The notes: generated from the sequence alone by a model not told the origin. A stretch of DNA of 64,000 nucleotides from Streptomyces maremycinicus (GCF_001184025.1 NZ_BBYG01000008.1:682001-746000), one strand, 5' to 3'; positions 33,160 to 40,972 are shown, numbered from the stretch's first letter. Translations and numbers: made by a program.

Positions 33160-33855
33160 TCACTGCGTGACGCTCGGAGCGATGGCGGCCAAGGTGCAGT
33201 CGTGATTCGGGCGGCACTGCACAGCGAGGGTCACGGCGCGTTCCTCGGCTCCGCCGCCGCCCTTCCTCCAGGCGATTTGCTGCTTGCCGTTGACGGTGAC
33301 GACGTAGATGTATGCCTGGGTGATCGCGGACGGGTCGTCGGCCAGGGCCGCCTTGAACGCGGAGGGGTAGTGGCCCTCGGTGACGCTGGCGGTGGCGTGC
33401 TGGTCCTGGTCGGCCATCCGTGACCACAGCACCGGATCGGGCACCTGGCCGGAGACCGAGGCCCAGTCGGTGTACTTGGTCTCGGTGGTCATCCAGGCGC
33501 GCATGCCGGCGAGTTGCTGGTCGCGGCTGGTGTCGCGTGTGTCGTAGGACCACAGCATCTGGGCCGCCGCCTTGGCGTAGGCGACCGGCTCGGCGATCTG
33601 CGGAGGCTTGGGCACCGATCCGGAACCGGACGAAGGTTTCGGGGCGGCCTCGGAGGAGGACGGGCTGTCAGCCGGGGCGGGCGCGGCGGCGTCCGGGGCC
33701 TGGCGGCTGTTGCCGCCGCCGGTCAGCAGGGCGACGATCCCGGCGATGGCGAGCAGGACGGCGACGACGGAGGCGACGATCGCGATGCGCCGGTTGGCCG
33801 ACCAGCCTGCGCCGTACGAGGACAGCGAAAAGGAGGGGAATCGCTTCGGCATCAT
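33160..33855 (-). CDS. Membrane-anchored VirB8/TcpC-like transfer protein
   Basis: 231 residues from ATG at 33855, overlapping the upstream stop. One membrane segment (about 23-44), a Pro/Ser linker, then a periplasm-type domain: AYAKAAAQMLWSYDTRDTSR, QLAGMRAWMTTETKYTDW, ITQAYIYVVTVNGKQQIAWR. The layout (short cytoplasmic part, one helix, linker, NTF2-like domain) fits VirB8/TcpC proteins, the scaffold of Gram-positive T4SS. Assignment is by layout and context. Two cysteines near the end (CRPNHDC) may pair. Confidence 0.75.
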   Translation of the reverse strand: MMPKRFPSFSLSSYGAGWSANRRIAIVASVVAVLLAIAGIVALLTGGGNSRQAPDAAAPAPADSPSSSEAAPKPSSGSGSVPKPPQIAEPVAYAKAAAQMLWSYDTRDTSRDQQLAGMRAWMTTETKYTDWASVSGQVPDPVLWSRMADQDQHATASVTEGHYPSAFKAALADDPSAITQAYIYVVTVNGKQQIAWRKGGGGAEERAVTLAVQCRPNHDCTLAAIAPSVTQ

Positions 33856-34166
33856 CGGACCTGCGACCCGAGGGCCGAGAAGAAGGCGACGATGCCGTTC
33901 GCGGCACCCAGACCGAGGGCGGCGCCCGCGGCCACGACCGCGCCCTTCTTGCCGTTGGCCTCGGCCTGGTGACCACCGGTGTGGTGGCCCCAGGCCCATA
34001 CGCCGAGCGAGACGGCGAGGGCGCCGACGACGGCGATGATCCCGAATAGGTTGATCGAGTTGACGACGCTCTTCAGCACGCTCAGTCCGGGCAACCCGCC
34101 GCCCTTGGGCGAGATTCCTGGGTCGTAGGCGAGCTGGATGACGCGGTCTGAGAGAGGGACGGACAT
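33852..34166 (-). CDS. Small two-helix membrane protein (DUF6112/VirB2-like)
   Basis: 104 residues with two membrane segments (LFGIIAVVGALAVSLGVWAW and GAVVAAGAALGLGAANGIVA) separated by a basic loop with HHTGGHQAEANGKK. Size, topology and place between the wall hydrolase and VirB8-like gene match the DUF6112 proteins of actinobacterial conjugation modules, thought to correspond to the VirB2 pilin. ATG at 34166. Confidence 0.8.
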   Translation of the reverse strand: MSVPLSDRVIQLAYDPGISPKGGGLPGLSVLKSVVNSINLFGIIAVVGALAVSLGVWAWGHHTGGHQAEANGKKGAVVAAGAALGLGAANGIVAFFSALGSQVR

Positions 34167-34269
34167 AGGGGTGGCGGGGCTCCTTGCATACGCGGGCCAG
34201 GCGAGGGCCGGCGGGAAGGGGAAGCGGAGGGGGTAGTGCGCTCGGGCGCGGGAGTGGCCGCGGCGGCGG

Positions 34270-34294
34270 CCCGCCCGGAGCGGTGCCGGGCGGG
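34270..34294 (-). terminator. GC-rich hairpin within the transfer operon
   Basis: Nine-base arms CCCGCCCGG and CCGGGCGGG flank a seven-base loop, just after the stop of the wall-hydrolase gene. No U tract follows. It may lower transcription into the downstream genes or protect the upstream mRNA end. Confidence 0.5.
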
Positions 34295-34301
34295 GGCGGC
34301 G

Positions 34302-35420
34302 TCAGAGGACGCGGCGGGCGACGAGAATCGTCCAGTCCTTGATCGGGGTGATCCGGACCGGTTTTGATGTGCGCGGCGCCTCGATCACGAGGCCCTCGCC
34401 CATGTACATGCCGACGTGCTCGGGCCGGGCGGCGGTGCCGCGGCTGAAGATCAGGTCACCGGGCTCAAGTTGGGCGGGCGAGACCGCCTTGCCCTCGTTG
34501 ACCTGCGTGTAGGTGGTGCGGGTGAGCGTGACGCCGACATGCGCGTACGCCTGCTGCATCAGGCTGGAGCAGTCGCAGCGGCCCATCGGGTCGGGGCCGT
34601 GCGAGTTCGTGCAGGATCCGCCCCACTGGTAGAGCGTGCCGAGCTGGTGCATGGCCCACTCGATGGCCCTGCGCGCCTTCGGATCGGCGTCCTTGGGGAT
34701 CGCGTAGCCCTTCGGGACGCTGCCCTCGGGGATGCGACCGAAGCCGGAACCGTCCTGGCCCGGCGCGCAGCCGGTCGTACTGGTCGACGGCTTCTTGCCC
34801 TGGTCCGCATCGTTGCCGCCGCCCGGGAAGGTCTTGGCGATGGCGTCCTGCAGTGCGGTGGCCAGGTTCTCCCACTGCGCGTACGCGTCCGGCAGGCCGG
34901 ACTTCTGCACGGCTTGGGCGGCCTGGGTGACGGTCATCTGCTGCCAGCCGCTCACCTTGACCAAGTGCTTGTAGAACTGCTCGCTCGCGTAGACCGGGTC
35001 GCGGATCTGCTGGGCGCTGCCCCAGCCCTGGGAGGGTCGCTGCTGGAACAGGCCGAGGGAGTCCCTGTCGCCGTAGTTGAGATTGCGCAGCCGGCCTTCC
35101 TGCATCGCCGTGGCGAGCGCGATGATCTGTCCCTTCTTGGGGACGTCGAGCGAGAGGCCGGTGGCCACGATCGTCTGGGCGTTGGGGACCTGCTCGGCGG
35201 GCAGGTCCAGGCCCTCGATGTGGACGTTCTTGCCGGACGCGCCGTCGAGAATCTTGGTGACCTGCTCGGCGATCTTGTCGGTGTCGATGTCGGTCAGGCA
35301 GCTGCTGAAGGAGCCGCTGCTCTGCACGGCGTCGGCGGAGGAGGCCAGCATCATGCCGGCGCCGGCGATCAGGATCGGGGAGAGGAAGACGACGCCGATG
35401 CCGGCGGCGAGCCACTTCAA
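34302..35420 (-). CDS. NlpC/P60 wall hydrolase with transglycosylase-like N-terminal region
   Basis: 372 residues. One N-terminal membrane segment (about 4-28), an extracellular region with TAMQEGRLRNLNYGDRDSLG and LFQQRPSQGWG, as in two-domain transfer lytic enzymes, then a C40 peptidase: LYQWGGSC, RCDCSSLMQQAY with catalytic Cys at about 284, and PEHVGMYMG with His at about 335. Such VirB1-like enzymes open peptidoglycan for the channel. TTG at 35420 overlaps the stop of a short upstream ORF (GGTTGA), implying coupling. Confidence 0.9.
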   Translation of the reverse strand: MKWLAAGIGVVFLSPILIAGAGMMLASSADAVQSSGSFSSCLTDIDTDKIAEQVTKILDGASGKNVHIEGLDLPAEQVPNAQTIVATGLSLDVPKKGQIIALATAMQEGRLRNLNYGDRDSLGLFQQRPSQGWGSAQQIRDPVYASEQFYKHLVKVSGWQQMTVTQAAQAVQKSGLPDAYAQWENLATALQDAIAKTFPGGGNDADQGKKPSTSTTGCAPGQDGSGFGRIPEGSVPKGYAIPKDADPKARRAIEWAMHQLGTLYQWGGSCTNSHGPDPMGRCDCSSLMQQAYAHVGVTLTRTTYTQVNEGKAVSPAQLEPGDLIFSRGTAARPEHVGMYMGEGLVIEAPRTSKPVRITPIKDWTILVARRVL

Positions 35421-35479
35421 CCGGAGCGGACCGCACGGGGGCTAGCGGGTTCGGGCGTGGGTGGGTAGCGAGACGTCAT
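35417..35479 (-). CDS. Possible 20-residue leader peptide of the transfer operon
   Basis: ATG at 35479, preceded by AAGGA, opens a 20-codon ORF rich in Pro, Ser and Arg whose stop overlaps the start of the wall-hydrolase gene. Its own start overlaps the previous stop (ATGA). Both overlaps suggest that it hands ribosomes to the first transfer gene. Too short to judge by composition. Confidence 0.4.
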   Translation of the reverse strand: MTSRYPPTPEPASPRAVRSG

Positions 35480-35694
35480 GAGCGTGTCCTTCGGGTGCGG
35501 TGTCCGGCGCGCCGCGTGCGCGAGGCGGGGTGGAAGGGCGCGGCGGCCGGGGTGGGCGATCGGGACGGGCCGGTGTGGGCGAGTTGCCGCTCGCTCCGCG
35601 TGGCCGGGCCGTGAGCTAGGCGTGCCGGGGCAAGGGGTACCTCCGTGAGGTATGGCGGGAAGTAGCCAGCGGCGGTGTGCGCCGGGCGGTTCAA
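35476..35694 (-). CDS. Possible small first gene of the leftward operon
   Basis: 72 residues from TTG at 35694: NRPAHTAAGYFPPYLTEVPL, then a Pro/Arg-rich half ending RRTRS. No clear ribosome site. It would be the promoter-proximal gene of the leftward train, and its stop overlaps the leader peptide start. The Arg-rich end matches the accessory proteins, but composition alone could explain it. Confidence 0.35.
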   Translation of the reverse strand: MNRPAHTAAGYFPPYLTEVPLAPARLAHGPATRSERQLAHTGPSRSPTPAAAPFHPASRTRRAGHRTRRTRS

Positions 35695-35735
35695 AAACAG
35701 TAAGCGCGGATCGGCGGTTGACCAAAAAGTCGGCG

Positions 35736-35760
35736 TGAGGTGCCGGAATCCGACACCTCA
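35736..35760. promoter_or_regulatory. Palindrome in the divergent control region
   Basis: A 25-bp near-perfect inverted repeat, arms TGAGGTG-x-CGG and CCG-x-CACCTCA around AAT, lies between the two divergent gene trains. Around it are AT-rich tracts unlike the rest of the window: CAAAAACAGTA at 35693-35703, ACCAAAAAGT near 35721 and ACAGTTTTTGG near 35797. The first and last form an imperfect inverted pair. Likely operator(s) for both directions; promoters are not clear enough to place. Confidence 0.6.
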
Positions 35761-35931
35761 GCAACGCACTTCTTGGTCGTCGACGGATTCGCCTCTACAG
35801 TTTTTGGATTCCCCCTCGCCCTCCTCGGCCTGTGGCCCTGGGCTTCTGCATGCCCAAAACCGGCCCGCGAGGACTCCTGCGCGAGAGGGGTAGTTCCCGC
35901 CGCGAATCCGCACCCGAATAGGGGTTCCTCT

Positions 35932-36687
35932 TTGCCTTTTTCCCTGCACCAGGGCGACGCCCTCAGTGTTCTCGCCAGCCTTCCGGACGACTGCGTCGAC
36001 ACCGTCATTACCGATCCGCCGTACAACTCGGGCGGTAGGACCGCGAAGGAGCGCACCACCCGCTCCGCGAAGCAGAAGTACACCTCCGCCGACGCCCAGC
36101 ACACCCTGCCGGACTTCACCGGCGAGAACATGGACCAGCGCAGCTACGGGTTCTGGCTGACGCAGATCATGACCGAAGCCCACCGCCTCACCCGCGCCGG
36201 CGGCACCGCCTTGCTGTTCACCGACTGGCGTCAACTCCCGATCACGACGGACGCGATTCAGGCGGCCGGGTGGCTGTGGCGCGGTGTGCTGGCCTGGCAC
36301 AAGCCGCAGGCCCGCCCCCAGAAGGGCCGGTTCACTCAGAACTGTGAATTCATCGTCTGGGCGTCGAAGGGAGCGATCGACGGCTCCCGGAACCCCGTCT
36401 ATCTGCCCGGCTTGTACTCTGCCTCGCAGCCCTCGGGGGCGAAGCGCCAGCACATCACGCAGAAGCCCGTCGAGGTGATGCGCGAGCTGGTCAAGATCAG
36501 CCCCGACGGCGGCACGGTGCTCGACTTCTGTGCCGGCTCCGGCTCCACGGGCGTCGCCGCCCTGCTGGAAGGCCGGGACTTCATCGGAGTGGAGAAGACC
36601 GAGCACTACGCATCGATCGCGGCCGACCGGCTCACCGAGACGATCCGCGAGACCCTCACGCAAGGCGACGTGATTCTCACCGTTTGA
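35932..36687 (+). CDS. DNA methyltransferase (N4-cytosine/N6-adenine, DPPY type)
   Basis: 251 residues from TTG at 35932 with AGGGG upstream. TDPPYNSGG (27-35) is the catalytic motif IV; HITQKPVEVM (174-183) and DFCAGSGSTG (198-207) form the AdoMet site. Motif IV before motif I marks the beta class. No restriction enzyme is adjacent, so it is probably an orphan methylase that marks or protects plasmid DNA, or is used on entry into a new host. First gene of the rightward train. Confidence 0.93.
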   Translation: MPFSLHQGDALSVLASLPDDCVDTVITDPPYNSGGRTAKERTTRSAKQKYTSADAQHTLPDFTGENMDQRSYGFWLTQIMTEAHRLTRAGGTALLFTDWRQLPITTDAIQAAGWLWRGVLAWHKPQARPQKGRFTQNCEFIVWASKGAIDGSRNPVYLPGLYSASQPSGAKRQHITQKPVEVMRELVKISPDGGTVLDFCAGSGSTGVAALLEGRDFIGVEKTEHYASIAADRLTETIRETLTQGDVILTV

Positions 36688-36828
36688 GCCGCGAGCGCGC
36701 TTCCCGTCACGGCGACCGGCGTCCGAGGCGGCAATCCGACGAAGCGGACTTGTAACTCGCCGGCCGGTCCGCGATTCGCCGTTTCCGTCTTCCTCTCATT
36801 CCGTGTCTCGTAGGAGGCCGAACTTTTC

Positions 36829-37479
36829 ATGCCCGAATCCAGAAAACCGTCTGACGATGGGGAGTTGGAGCCGGTTCGCATTCCCGATCCGCAGCTGGAG
36901 GGAATCGAGGCGAGCGTCCGACGGCTCATGGAGCAGTCGGCGCAACAGGCGCAGCAACTCGACCACCTCGCGTCCGCCCCGGAGCCGAGCGGATCGCCGT
37001 TCGCCGCGTTCGGTATGCCGGGGCTCGGCGGGCCGCCTGCCGCCGCACCGCCGGAGCCCCGCCCGATCCTGGAACTCGACGGGGAGGAACGGGAAGACGA
37101 ACTCGACGCGCTCAGCGACTGGGTCGACGACTTCTTCCTCCCGGTGTACGGGTCGGAGGTCACCACCGCGGCGCCCTGGTGCCTGCAGTGGCAGGAGCAC
37201 GATGACGTCGTGGCCTGGCTCCACGCCCTGTGGCTCGCCTACCAGCAACACAAGGACCCCGAAGCCGGATTGAGTGGCCTGTTCGTGTGGCACCGGGACT
37301 TCCTCACCCACGCCCTGGCGGCGATCCGCGCGCCGGGCGGGCCGCTGTCGGCCTGCATGACCTCTCCCGACCGGCCGGCGCACCGTCTTCTGCCCGGTCC
37401 GCCGCCGTCCGTGCGCACGGAGACGGCGGCTGCGGCGGAAGCCGCCGGGCCCGCCGAGCCGGACGAGCCGACGACATGA
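36829..37479 (+). CDS. DUF4913 protein
   Basis: 216 residues from ATG at 36829 with GGAGG upstream. An N-terminal helix (IEASVRRLMEQSAQQAQQLD) and a linker precede a domain with LSDWVDDFFLPVYG, PWCLQWQEHDDVVAWLHALW, LSGLFVWHRDFLTHALAAIR and APGGPLSAC, the DUF4913 pattern found on actinobacterial plasmids. Function unknown. It overlaps the next gene by four bases. The acidic C terminus has no Arg tail. Confidence 0.85.
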   Translation: MPESRKPSDDGELEPVRIPDPQLEGIEASVRRLMEQSAQQAQQLDHLASAPEPSGSPFAAFGMPGLGGPPAAAPPEPRPILELDGEEREDELDALSDWVDDFFLPVYGSEVTTAAPWCLQWQEHDDVVAWLHALWLAYQQHKDPEAGLSGLFVWHRDFLTHALAAIRAPGGPLSACMTSPDRPAHRLLPGPPPSVRTETAAAAEAAGPAEPDEPTT

Positions 37480-37961
37480 CCGCGGGACAGGGACAGCCCG
37501 CCTTCGGACTGAGCTTCGACCCCCGCGCGCTGACCGATCTCCTCCAAGCCCCCAGCGATATCCGCGACCTCACCCTCGCCTACCTGCAGGAAGTCGTGAA
37601 CGCGCGGCGCTTCGGGCTACGCCTCGACGGTGACCTGGAGGGCTACCGCAAGCTGTTCGTGGACTCGCGGAAGGACTGGCGCGTCGTCTACGGCGTCCGC
37701 CCGGCGCCTGCGGAGTCCGCACACCCGAAGGAGATCCACGTCGTCGCGGTCCGGCCGCGTGCGGGCAACGACGTCTACGACGAGGTCGGCCGCCGGCTGG
37801 GGATGGCCCGCCGGCCGCTGAGCGCCCGCACCCACGCGGCCCGCTCCCGTCCCCCGCAGCTGACCACCCGCGGCCCCGCGCCCCAGCCCGGTCCGCCGCC
37901 CACCGCACTGCCGGGCCTGCCCCGTCCCGCACACAACCCCGCGCACCATCACACCCGCTGA
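37476..37961 (+). CDS. RelE/ParE-fold protein with Pro/Arg tail
   Basis: 161 residues from ATG at 37476 (ATGA overlap). Residues 10-115: LTLAYLQEVVNARRFGLRLD, GDLEGYRKLFVDSRKDWRVV, YGV, IHVVAVRPRAGNDVYDEVGR. This is the order of RelE/ParE toxins (core strands and terminal helix). No typical antitoxin gene is adjacent; DUF4913 is the coupled partner. About 45 residues rich in Pro and His follow, ending HHHTR. Whether it is still an RNase or a binding version cannot be seen. Confidence 0.7.
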   Translation: MTAGQGQPAFGLSFDPRALTDLLQAPSDIRDLTLAYLQEVVNARRFGLRLDGDLEGYRKLFVDSRKDWRVVYGVRPAPAESAHPKEIHVVAVRPRAGNDVYDEVGRRLGMARRPLSARTHAARSRPPQLTTRGPAPQPGPPPTALPGLPRPAHNPAHHHTR

Positions 37962-37979
37962 ACGCACGGAGCCTCGCCT

Positions 37980-38678
37980 ATGCCCCCTGAACCCGCGCCG
38001 ACGCCAGCCCGGCGTGCGGTCTCCCCGCTCGACCATCGCATCGAAGCCGTCACCGGCCACGACATCGACACCCTGTGGGCCTACCGTGACCGCGGCGTCC
38101 TCGACGAGCCTCACGCCCACCTGGTCGACCGGCACCGGGAGTTGGCCAAGTCCCAGACCGGCGTCGCCTTCTACCTCCGCCTCCTCAACCGCCTGTCCAG
38201 CGGCGAGTTCGACGTCGATGACGCCCTGTTCACGCGCATCGACCGCACCGTGGACCAGCTGGAGGAGGCCACCGACGCGCGGGACGCCGCCGCCGGGAAG
38301 GTGCTCGCCGCCCTGGAGCCCATCGAGGCCGCCGCAGCGGCCTTGGCACCCGACGCGAAGCCGCTCTCGACGGACGACCAGGCGGCGCTGCTCGCCATCG
38401 CCGGCGGCGCCAAGCTCTACGAACACCTGCTGACCGGCCGGATGTCCGTCACAGCCGCCTCCGGCACCCGCATCCCTCACGCCAAGCTGCAGTGGCTGGA
38501 GGACGCTGGCCTGGTCGTCCGGGATACCGACCACCCCGTGCACGCCGGCCAGCCGGTCTCACTCACCGACGCCGGACGTACCGCGCTGTTCGCCGCCCGA
38601 CGCACCCCCACGACCCAGGCGCCGAAGGTCCCGGCTCGACCCGGCACATCGCCGTCCACCCCGGCGCAGCGCCGCTGA
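37980..38678 (+). CDS. Helical protein with C-terminal winged-helix-like region
   Basis: 232 residues. Residues 20-125 are helical (GVAFYLRLLNRLSSGEFDVD, TVDQLEEATDARDAAAGKVL). Residues 130-205 (LSTDDQAALLAIAGGAKLYE, IPHAKLQWLEDAGLVVRDTD, PVSLTDAGRTALFAARR) have a winged-helix layout like the end of the protein at 3.4-4.3 kb in the left arm. Tail ends STPAQRR. Probably DNA-binding; target unknown. Confidence 0.65.
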   Translation: MPPEPAPTPARRAVSPLDHRIEAVTGHDIDTLWAYRDRGVLDEPHAHLVDRHRELAKSQTGVAFYLRLLNRLSSGEFDVDDALFTRIDRTVDQLEEATDARDAAAGKVLAALEPIEAAAAALAPDAKPLSTDDQAALLAIAGGAKLYEHLLTGRMSVTAASGTRIPHAKLQWLEDAGLVVRDTDHPVHAGQPVSLTDAGRTALFAARRTPTTQAPKVPARPGTSPSTPAQRR

Positions 38679-38698
38679 ACTCCATCGAAAGGCCCTTG

Positions 38699-39445
38699 TT
38701 GGCTCCCACCGAACCGGCGCCGGCTCGGAAGTCCATCCCCCAAGTCGACTTCGAATTGGACGACTTCGATGCCGACGAGGAGATGTACCTCGACTTCTAC
38801 CGCCAGGTCGCCGTCCGCGAGGACATGCTCGTCCCCCTCGCCGAACACCACACCCCCAACGGCGCGCACAGCTACTACGTCCTCTTCGACCGCACCGCCA
38901 CCCTCGGGCACCCCGGCATGCCGCACTACGTCGCCGTTCACCTGAAGCGGGACCAGGAGAAGGAGACGTTCGACTTCGAGCAGGCCCTGCTGCCGCTGCC
39001 CGCGATGGCGCAGTCCTGGCTCATCCACCGCGGGTGCCCTCACGACTCCATCGGCCTCAACGCCGAGCTGGGCCCACCGCCGGCGGACGAGGCGACTCGT
39101 GCGCTGGAGCGACGCCTCGCGGGCGACGGCGACCACTACGCCATGGGCTACTCCTACACCTGCGACGACCCGGACGACATGGTCACCGTCGTGGCCTTGC
39201 GCGCCCTGGACGAGCGAGCCCCCAGCCCGTTCCGCGTCGTGGTCGAGGAGGTCGACACCGACGCGTGGACGCACACCTTGCGCGAGGGCGGCTTCGACAC
39301 GGTGGGCGAGGCCCTGCAGTGGTGCGACGACCGGCTTACCGGAGAGGCCGGCCCTCTGCCGCCGGTCCGCCCGGCAACCGCAGCCAGCCGCCCGGCCGGT
39401 GTGCCGAAGGCCCCTGCTCCGCGCCCGCCCGGCCGCTCGCGCTGA
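38699..39445 (+). CDS. Unknown acidic protein
   Basis: 248 residues from TTG at 38699 with GAAAGG upstream. DFELDDFDADEEMYLDFYRQ is strongly acidic; HSYYVLFDRTATLGHPGMPH, YVAVHLKRDQEKETFDFEQA and SPFRVVVEEVDTDAWTHTLR suggest an alpha/beta fold. The tail switches to Pro/Arg (PKAPAPRPPGRSR). It ends 25 bases before the right operator. Family not recognised. Confidence 0.6.
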   Translation: MAPTEPAPARKSIPQVDFELDDFDADEEMYLDFYRQVAVREDMLVPLAEHHTPNGAHSYYVLFDRTATLGHPGMPHYVAVHLKRDQEKETFDFEQALLPLPAMAQSWLIHRGCPHDSIGLNAELGPPPADEATRALERRLAGDGDHYAMGYSYTCDDPDDMVTVVALRALDERAPSPFRVVVEEVDTDAWTHTLREGGFDTVGEALQWCDDRLTGEAGPLPPVRPATAASRPAGVPKAPAPRPPGRSR

Positions 39446-39470
39446 GCGCCAAGGCCGACGCGGGCGGCGA

Positions 39471-39517
39471 AACATAGCCGACGATCGCCGGTTAGCCAAA
39501 CCGGCGATTCTCCGGAC
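39471..39517 (+). promoter_or_regulatory. Palindromic operator/promoter element, right copy
   Basis: Contains the same perfect 8-bp inverted repeat (39486-39506) and flanks as the left copy at 14684-14730, in the opposite orientation. TTATAC at about 39520 could be a -10 box, placing the palindrome over the -35 region. It lies 77 bases before the start of the secreted SH3 gene. A shared regulator for both arms is inferred. Confidence 0.75.
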
Positions 39518-39593
39518 TCTTATACAGCCGCCGGGACAACTCCCGCGGCGCCCTTCCACACAATCCCTATGCCTTCACGGAGGTTTCTTCCGC

Positions 39594-39950
39594 ATGCGCT
39601 CCACCCGAATTGCCATATCCGCGGCGATGCTCGGAACACTCGCTCTGCCGATGCTGTCCACTACGCCCGCGAGTGCGGCCCCCGCCGCTGCCGCGTCGAC
39701 GGCCACGAGCATTGTTACGCCCTGCCCGGACCTCCCGCCGCTGCCGTACAAGGTCCACGCGTCGGCAGTGACCATCCGGTCCAAGGCCACCACGAAGTCC
39801 ACCGCGGTCGGAGTGCTCTACAAGAGCCACAAGTTCACCGTCCACAAGAAGAGCGGCAACTGGCTCTACATCACGGACAAGTCGACCGGCGTCAAGGGCT
39901 GGGTCTCCGGCACGTACGTCTACCGCGACACCCGCATGTGCCTGGACTGA
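39594..39950 (+). CDS. Secreted SH3-domain protein
   Basis: 118 residues. Signal peptide with cleavage after ASA (about residue 28), then a bacterial SH3 domain: VHASAVTIRSKATTKSTAVG, VLYKSHKFTVHKKSGNWLYI and GVKGWVSGTYVYRDTRMC. Two cysteines at the ends may form a disulfide. SH3b domains often bind peptidoglycan or proteins outside the cell. It is the first gene after the right operator. GGAGG lies upstream of ATG. Confidence 0.87.
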   Translation: MRSTRIAISAAMLGTLALPMLSTTPASAAPAAAASTATSIVTPCPDLPPLPYKVHASAVTIRSKATTKSTAVGVLYKSHKFTVHKKSGNWLYITDKSTGVKGWVSGTYVYRDTRMCLD

Positions 39951-39964
39951 CAGGCATTCAGCAG

Positions 39965-39994
39965 GTGCCCGTAAGCGACTGAGCCGCCGGGCAC
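39965..39994 (+). terminator. Hairpin after the SH3 gene
   Basis: Seven-base arms GTGCCCG and CGGGCAC flank a 16-base loop, 15 bases after the SH3 stop. No T tract. It could end or attenuate the SH3 transcript before the next gene. Confidence 0.4.
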
Positions 39995-40049
39995 GGCCGC
40001 CCCTCGCATTCCCCCAGGCACCGGTCTTTCCAGAACAGGAGTTTCTCTT

Positions 40050-40523
40050 TTGCCCGACGGCATATCCGAGGACGTCGTGGGCGTGCTCACCGAACGGATC
40101 GAAGCGCGCTTCGCCATGGACATGGACCAGTTGAAGGCCGCGGTCGCCGCCGCGCCGACCGCGAACCCTGACGCCACCGACGTCGTCAAGTGGCACGGCC
40201 TTCTCGTCCAGGCCCAGTCCGTGCTCGACCGCGCGGAGGACGACCTCCTCGCCGCGCTGGAAACCCAGCCCAGCGAGGTCGACGACCCGACGATGGGCCT
40301 CGCCCACCGCGTGAACGCGGCCGTCACCGCACGCGACGGCCGGGCCCTGGTCGTGCGGTGGCTCCTCGACCCGGACGCTCCGGGCAAGAAGGACCTCGCC
40401 GCCGAACGGCTCGCCCGCCTTCGCCCCCGAACCGGGCCCGCGGTGCAGACCAGCGCTCCAAACCGACCCGCGGGTACACCCGCGCCGGCGTCGGCGTGGC
40501 GGGCGGGAAGGCCCGTCCGTTGA
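40050..40523 (+). CDS. Small helical protein
   Basis: 157 residues from TTG at 40050, eight bases after AGGAG. Helical core: VVGVLTERIEARFAMDMDQL, WHGLLVQAQSVLDRAEDDLL, LAHRVNAAVTARDGRALVV. A Pro/Ala tail ends RAGRPVR. First of three small helical genes in a row whose stops and starts overlap or nearly so, so they may make one complex. Family not recognised. Confidence 0.7.
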   Translation: MPDGISEDVVGVLTERIEARFAMDMDQLKAAVAAAPTANPDATDVVKWHGLLVQAQSVLDRAEDDLLAALETQPSEVDDPTMGLAHRVNAAVTARDGRALVVRWLLDPDAPGKKDLAAERLARLRPRTGPAVQTSAPNRPAGTPAPASAWRAGRPVR

Positions 40524-40963
40524 GCCGGGTCAAGGCCAGCACCATGGACGGCGACCTGCAGAAGGTCTTCGGGAACCCGGTTCCCGAGCTGTACGAGGCG
40601 GCTGTCGGCCACGATGCCTCGCCCGCCCTCGCCCGTGCCCTGGAGTTGCGCTCATTCCTGGCTCTGACCGAGGAGCAGGTCGCCCGCGTCCGCGACCGCG
40701 TGCACGCGGACATGGATCCGGACCGCGACATGGGCGAGCTGTCGGCGGACAAGCTCCGCTTCGACGCGCAGTGGCTGGAGGCGGCGCTCGACGCCCGCGA
40801 CGGCTACCGCGCCGCCCTCGGCGAACTGCTGCGCACCATGCCTCCGCCCGACCAGCGGCCCCGTCCCGTCCGCACGACGCAGCTCAGGGCCACCGCAACC
40901 CTGCCCCCGCCCGCCGCCCCGGCACCCCAGCGTGCCGGGGCAGCCCGGGCCCGCCGACCCTGA
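40520..40963 (+). CDS. Small helical protein
   Basis: 147 residues from TTG at 40520, overlapping the previous stop (TTGA). Contains VFGNPVPELYEAAVGHDASP, LELRSFLALTEEQVARVRDR and FDAQWLEAALDARDGYRAAL. The basic Pro/Ala tail ends AGAARARRP. Same design as its two neighbours. Function unknown. Confidence 0.7.
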   Translation: MSRVKASTMDGDLQKVFGNPVPELYEAAVGHDASPALARALELRSFLALTEEQVARVRDRVHADMDPDRDMGELSADKLRFDAQWLEAALDARDGYRAALGELLRTMPPPDQRPRPVRTTQLRATATLPPPAAPAPQRAGAARARRP

Positions 40964-40972
40964 AAGCCCCGC

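Noticed and set aside
35736..35760. The 25-bp palindrome as a terminator
   Set aside because: No T tract, and no gene ends nearby on either strand; position between divergent trains fits an operator better.
35758..36663. 301-codon minus-strand ORF over the methylase
   Set aside because: Antisense to a complete DPPY-type methylase.
37476..37961. Classical RelBE toxin-antitoxin pair
   Set aside because: The partner is a DUF4913 protein without a DNA-binding antitoxin pattern; the pairing is only a hypothesis.
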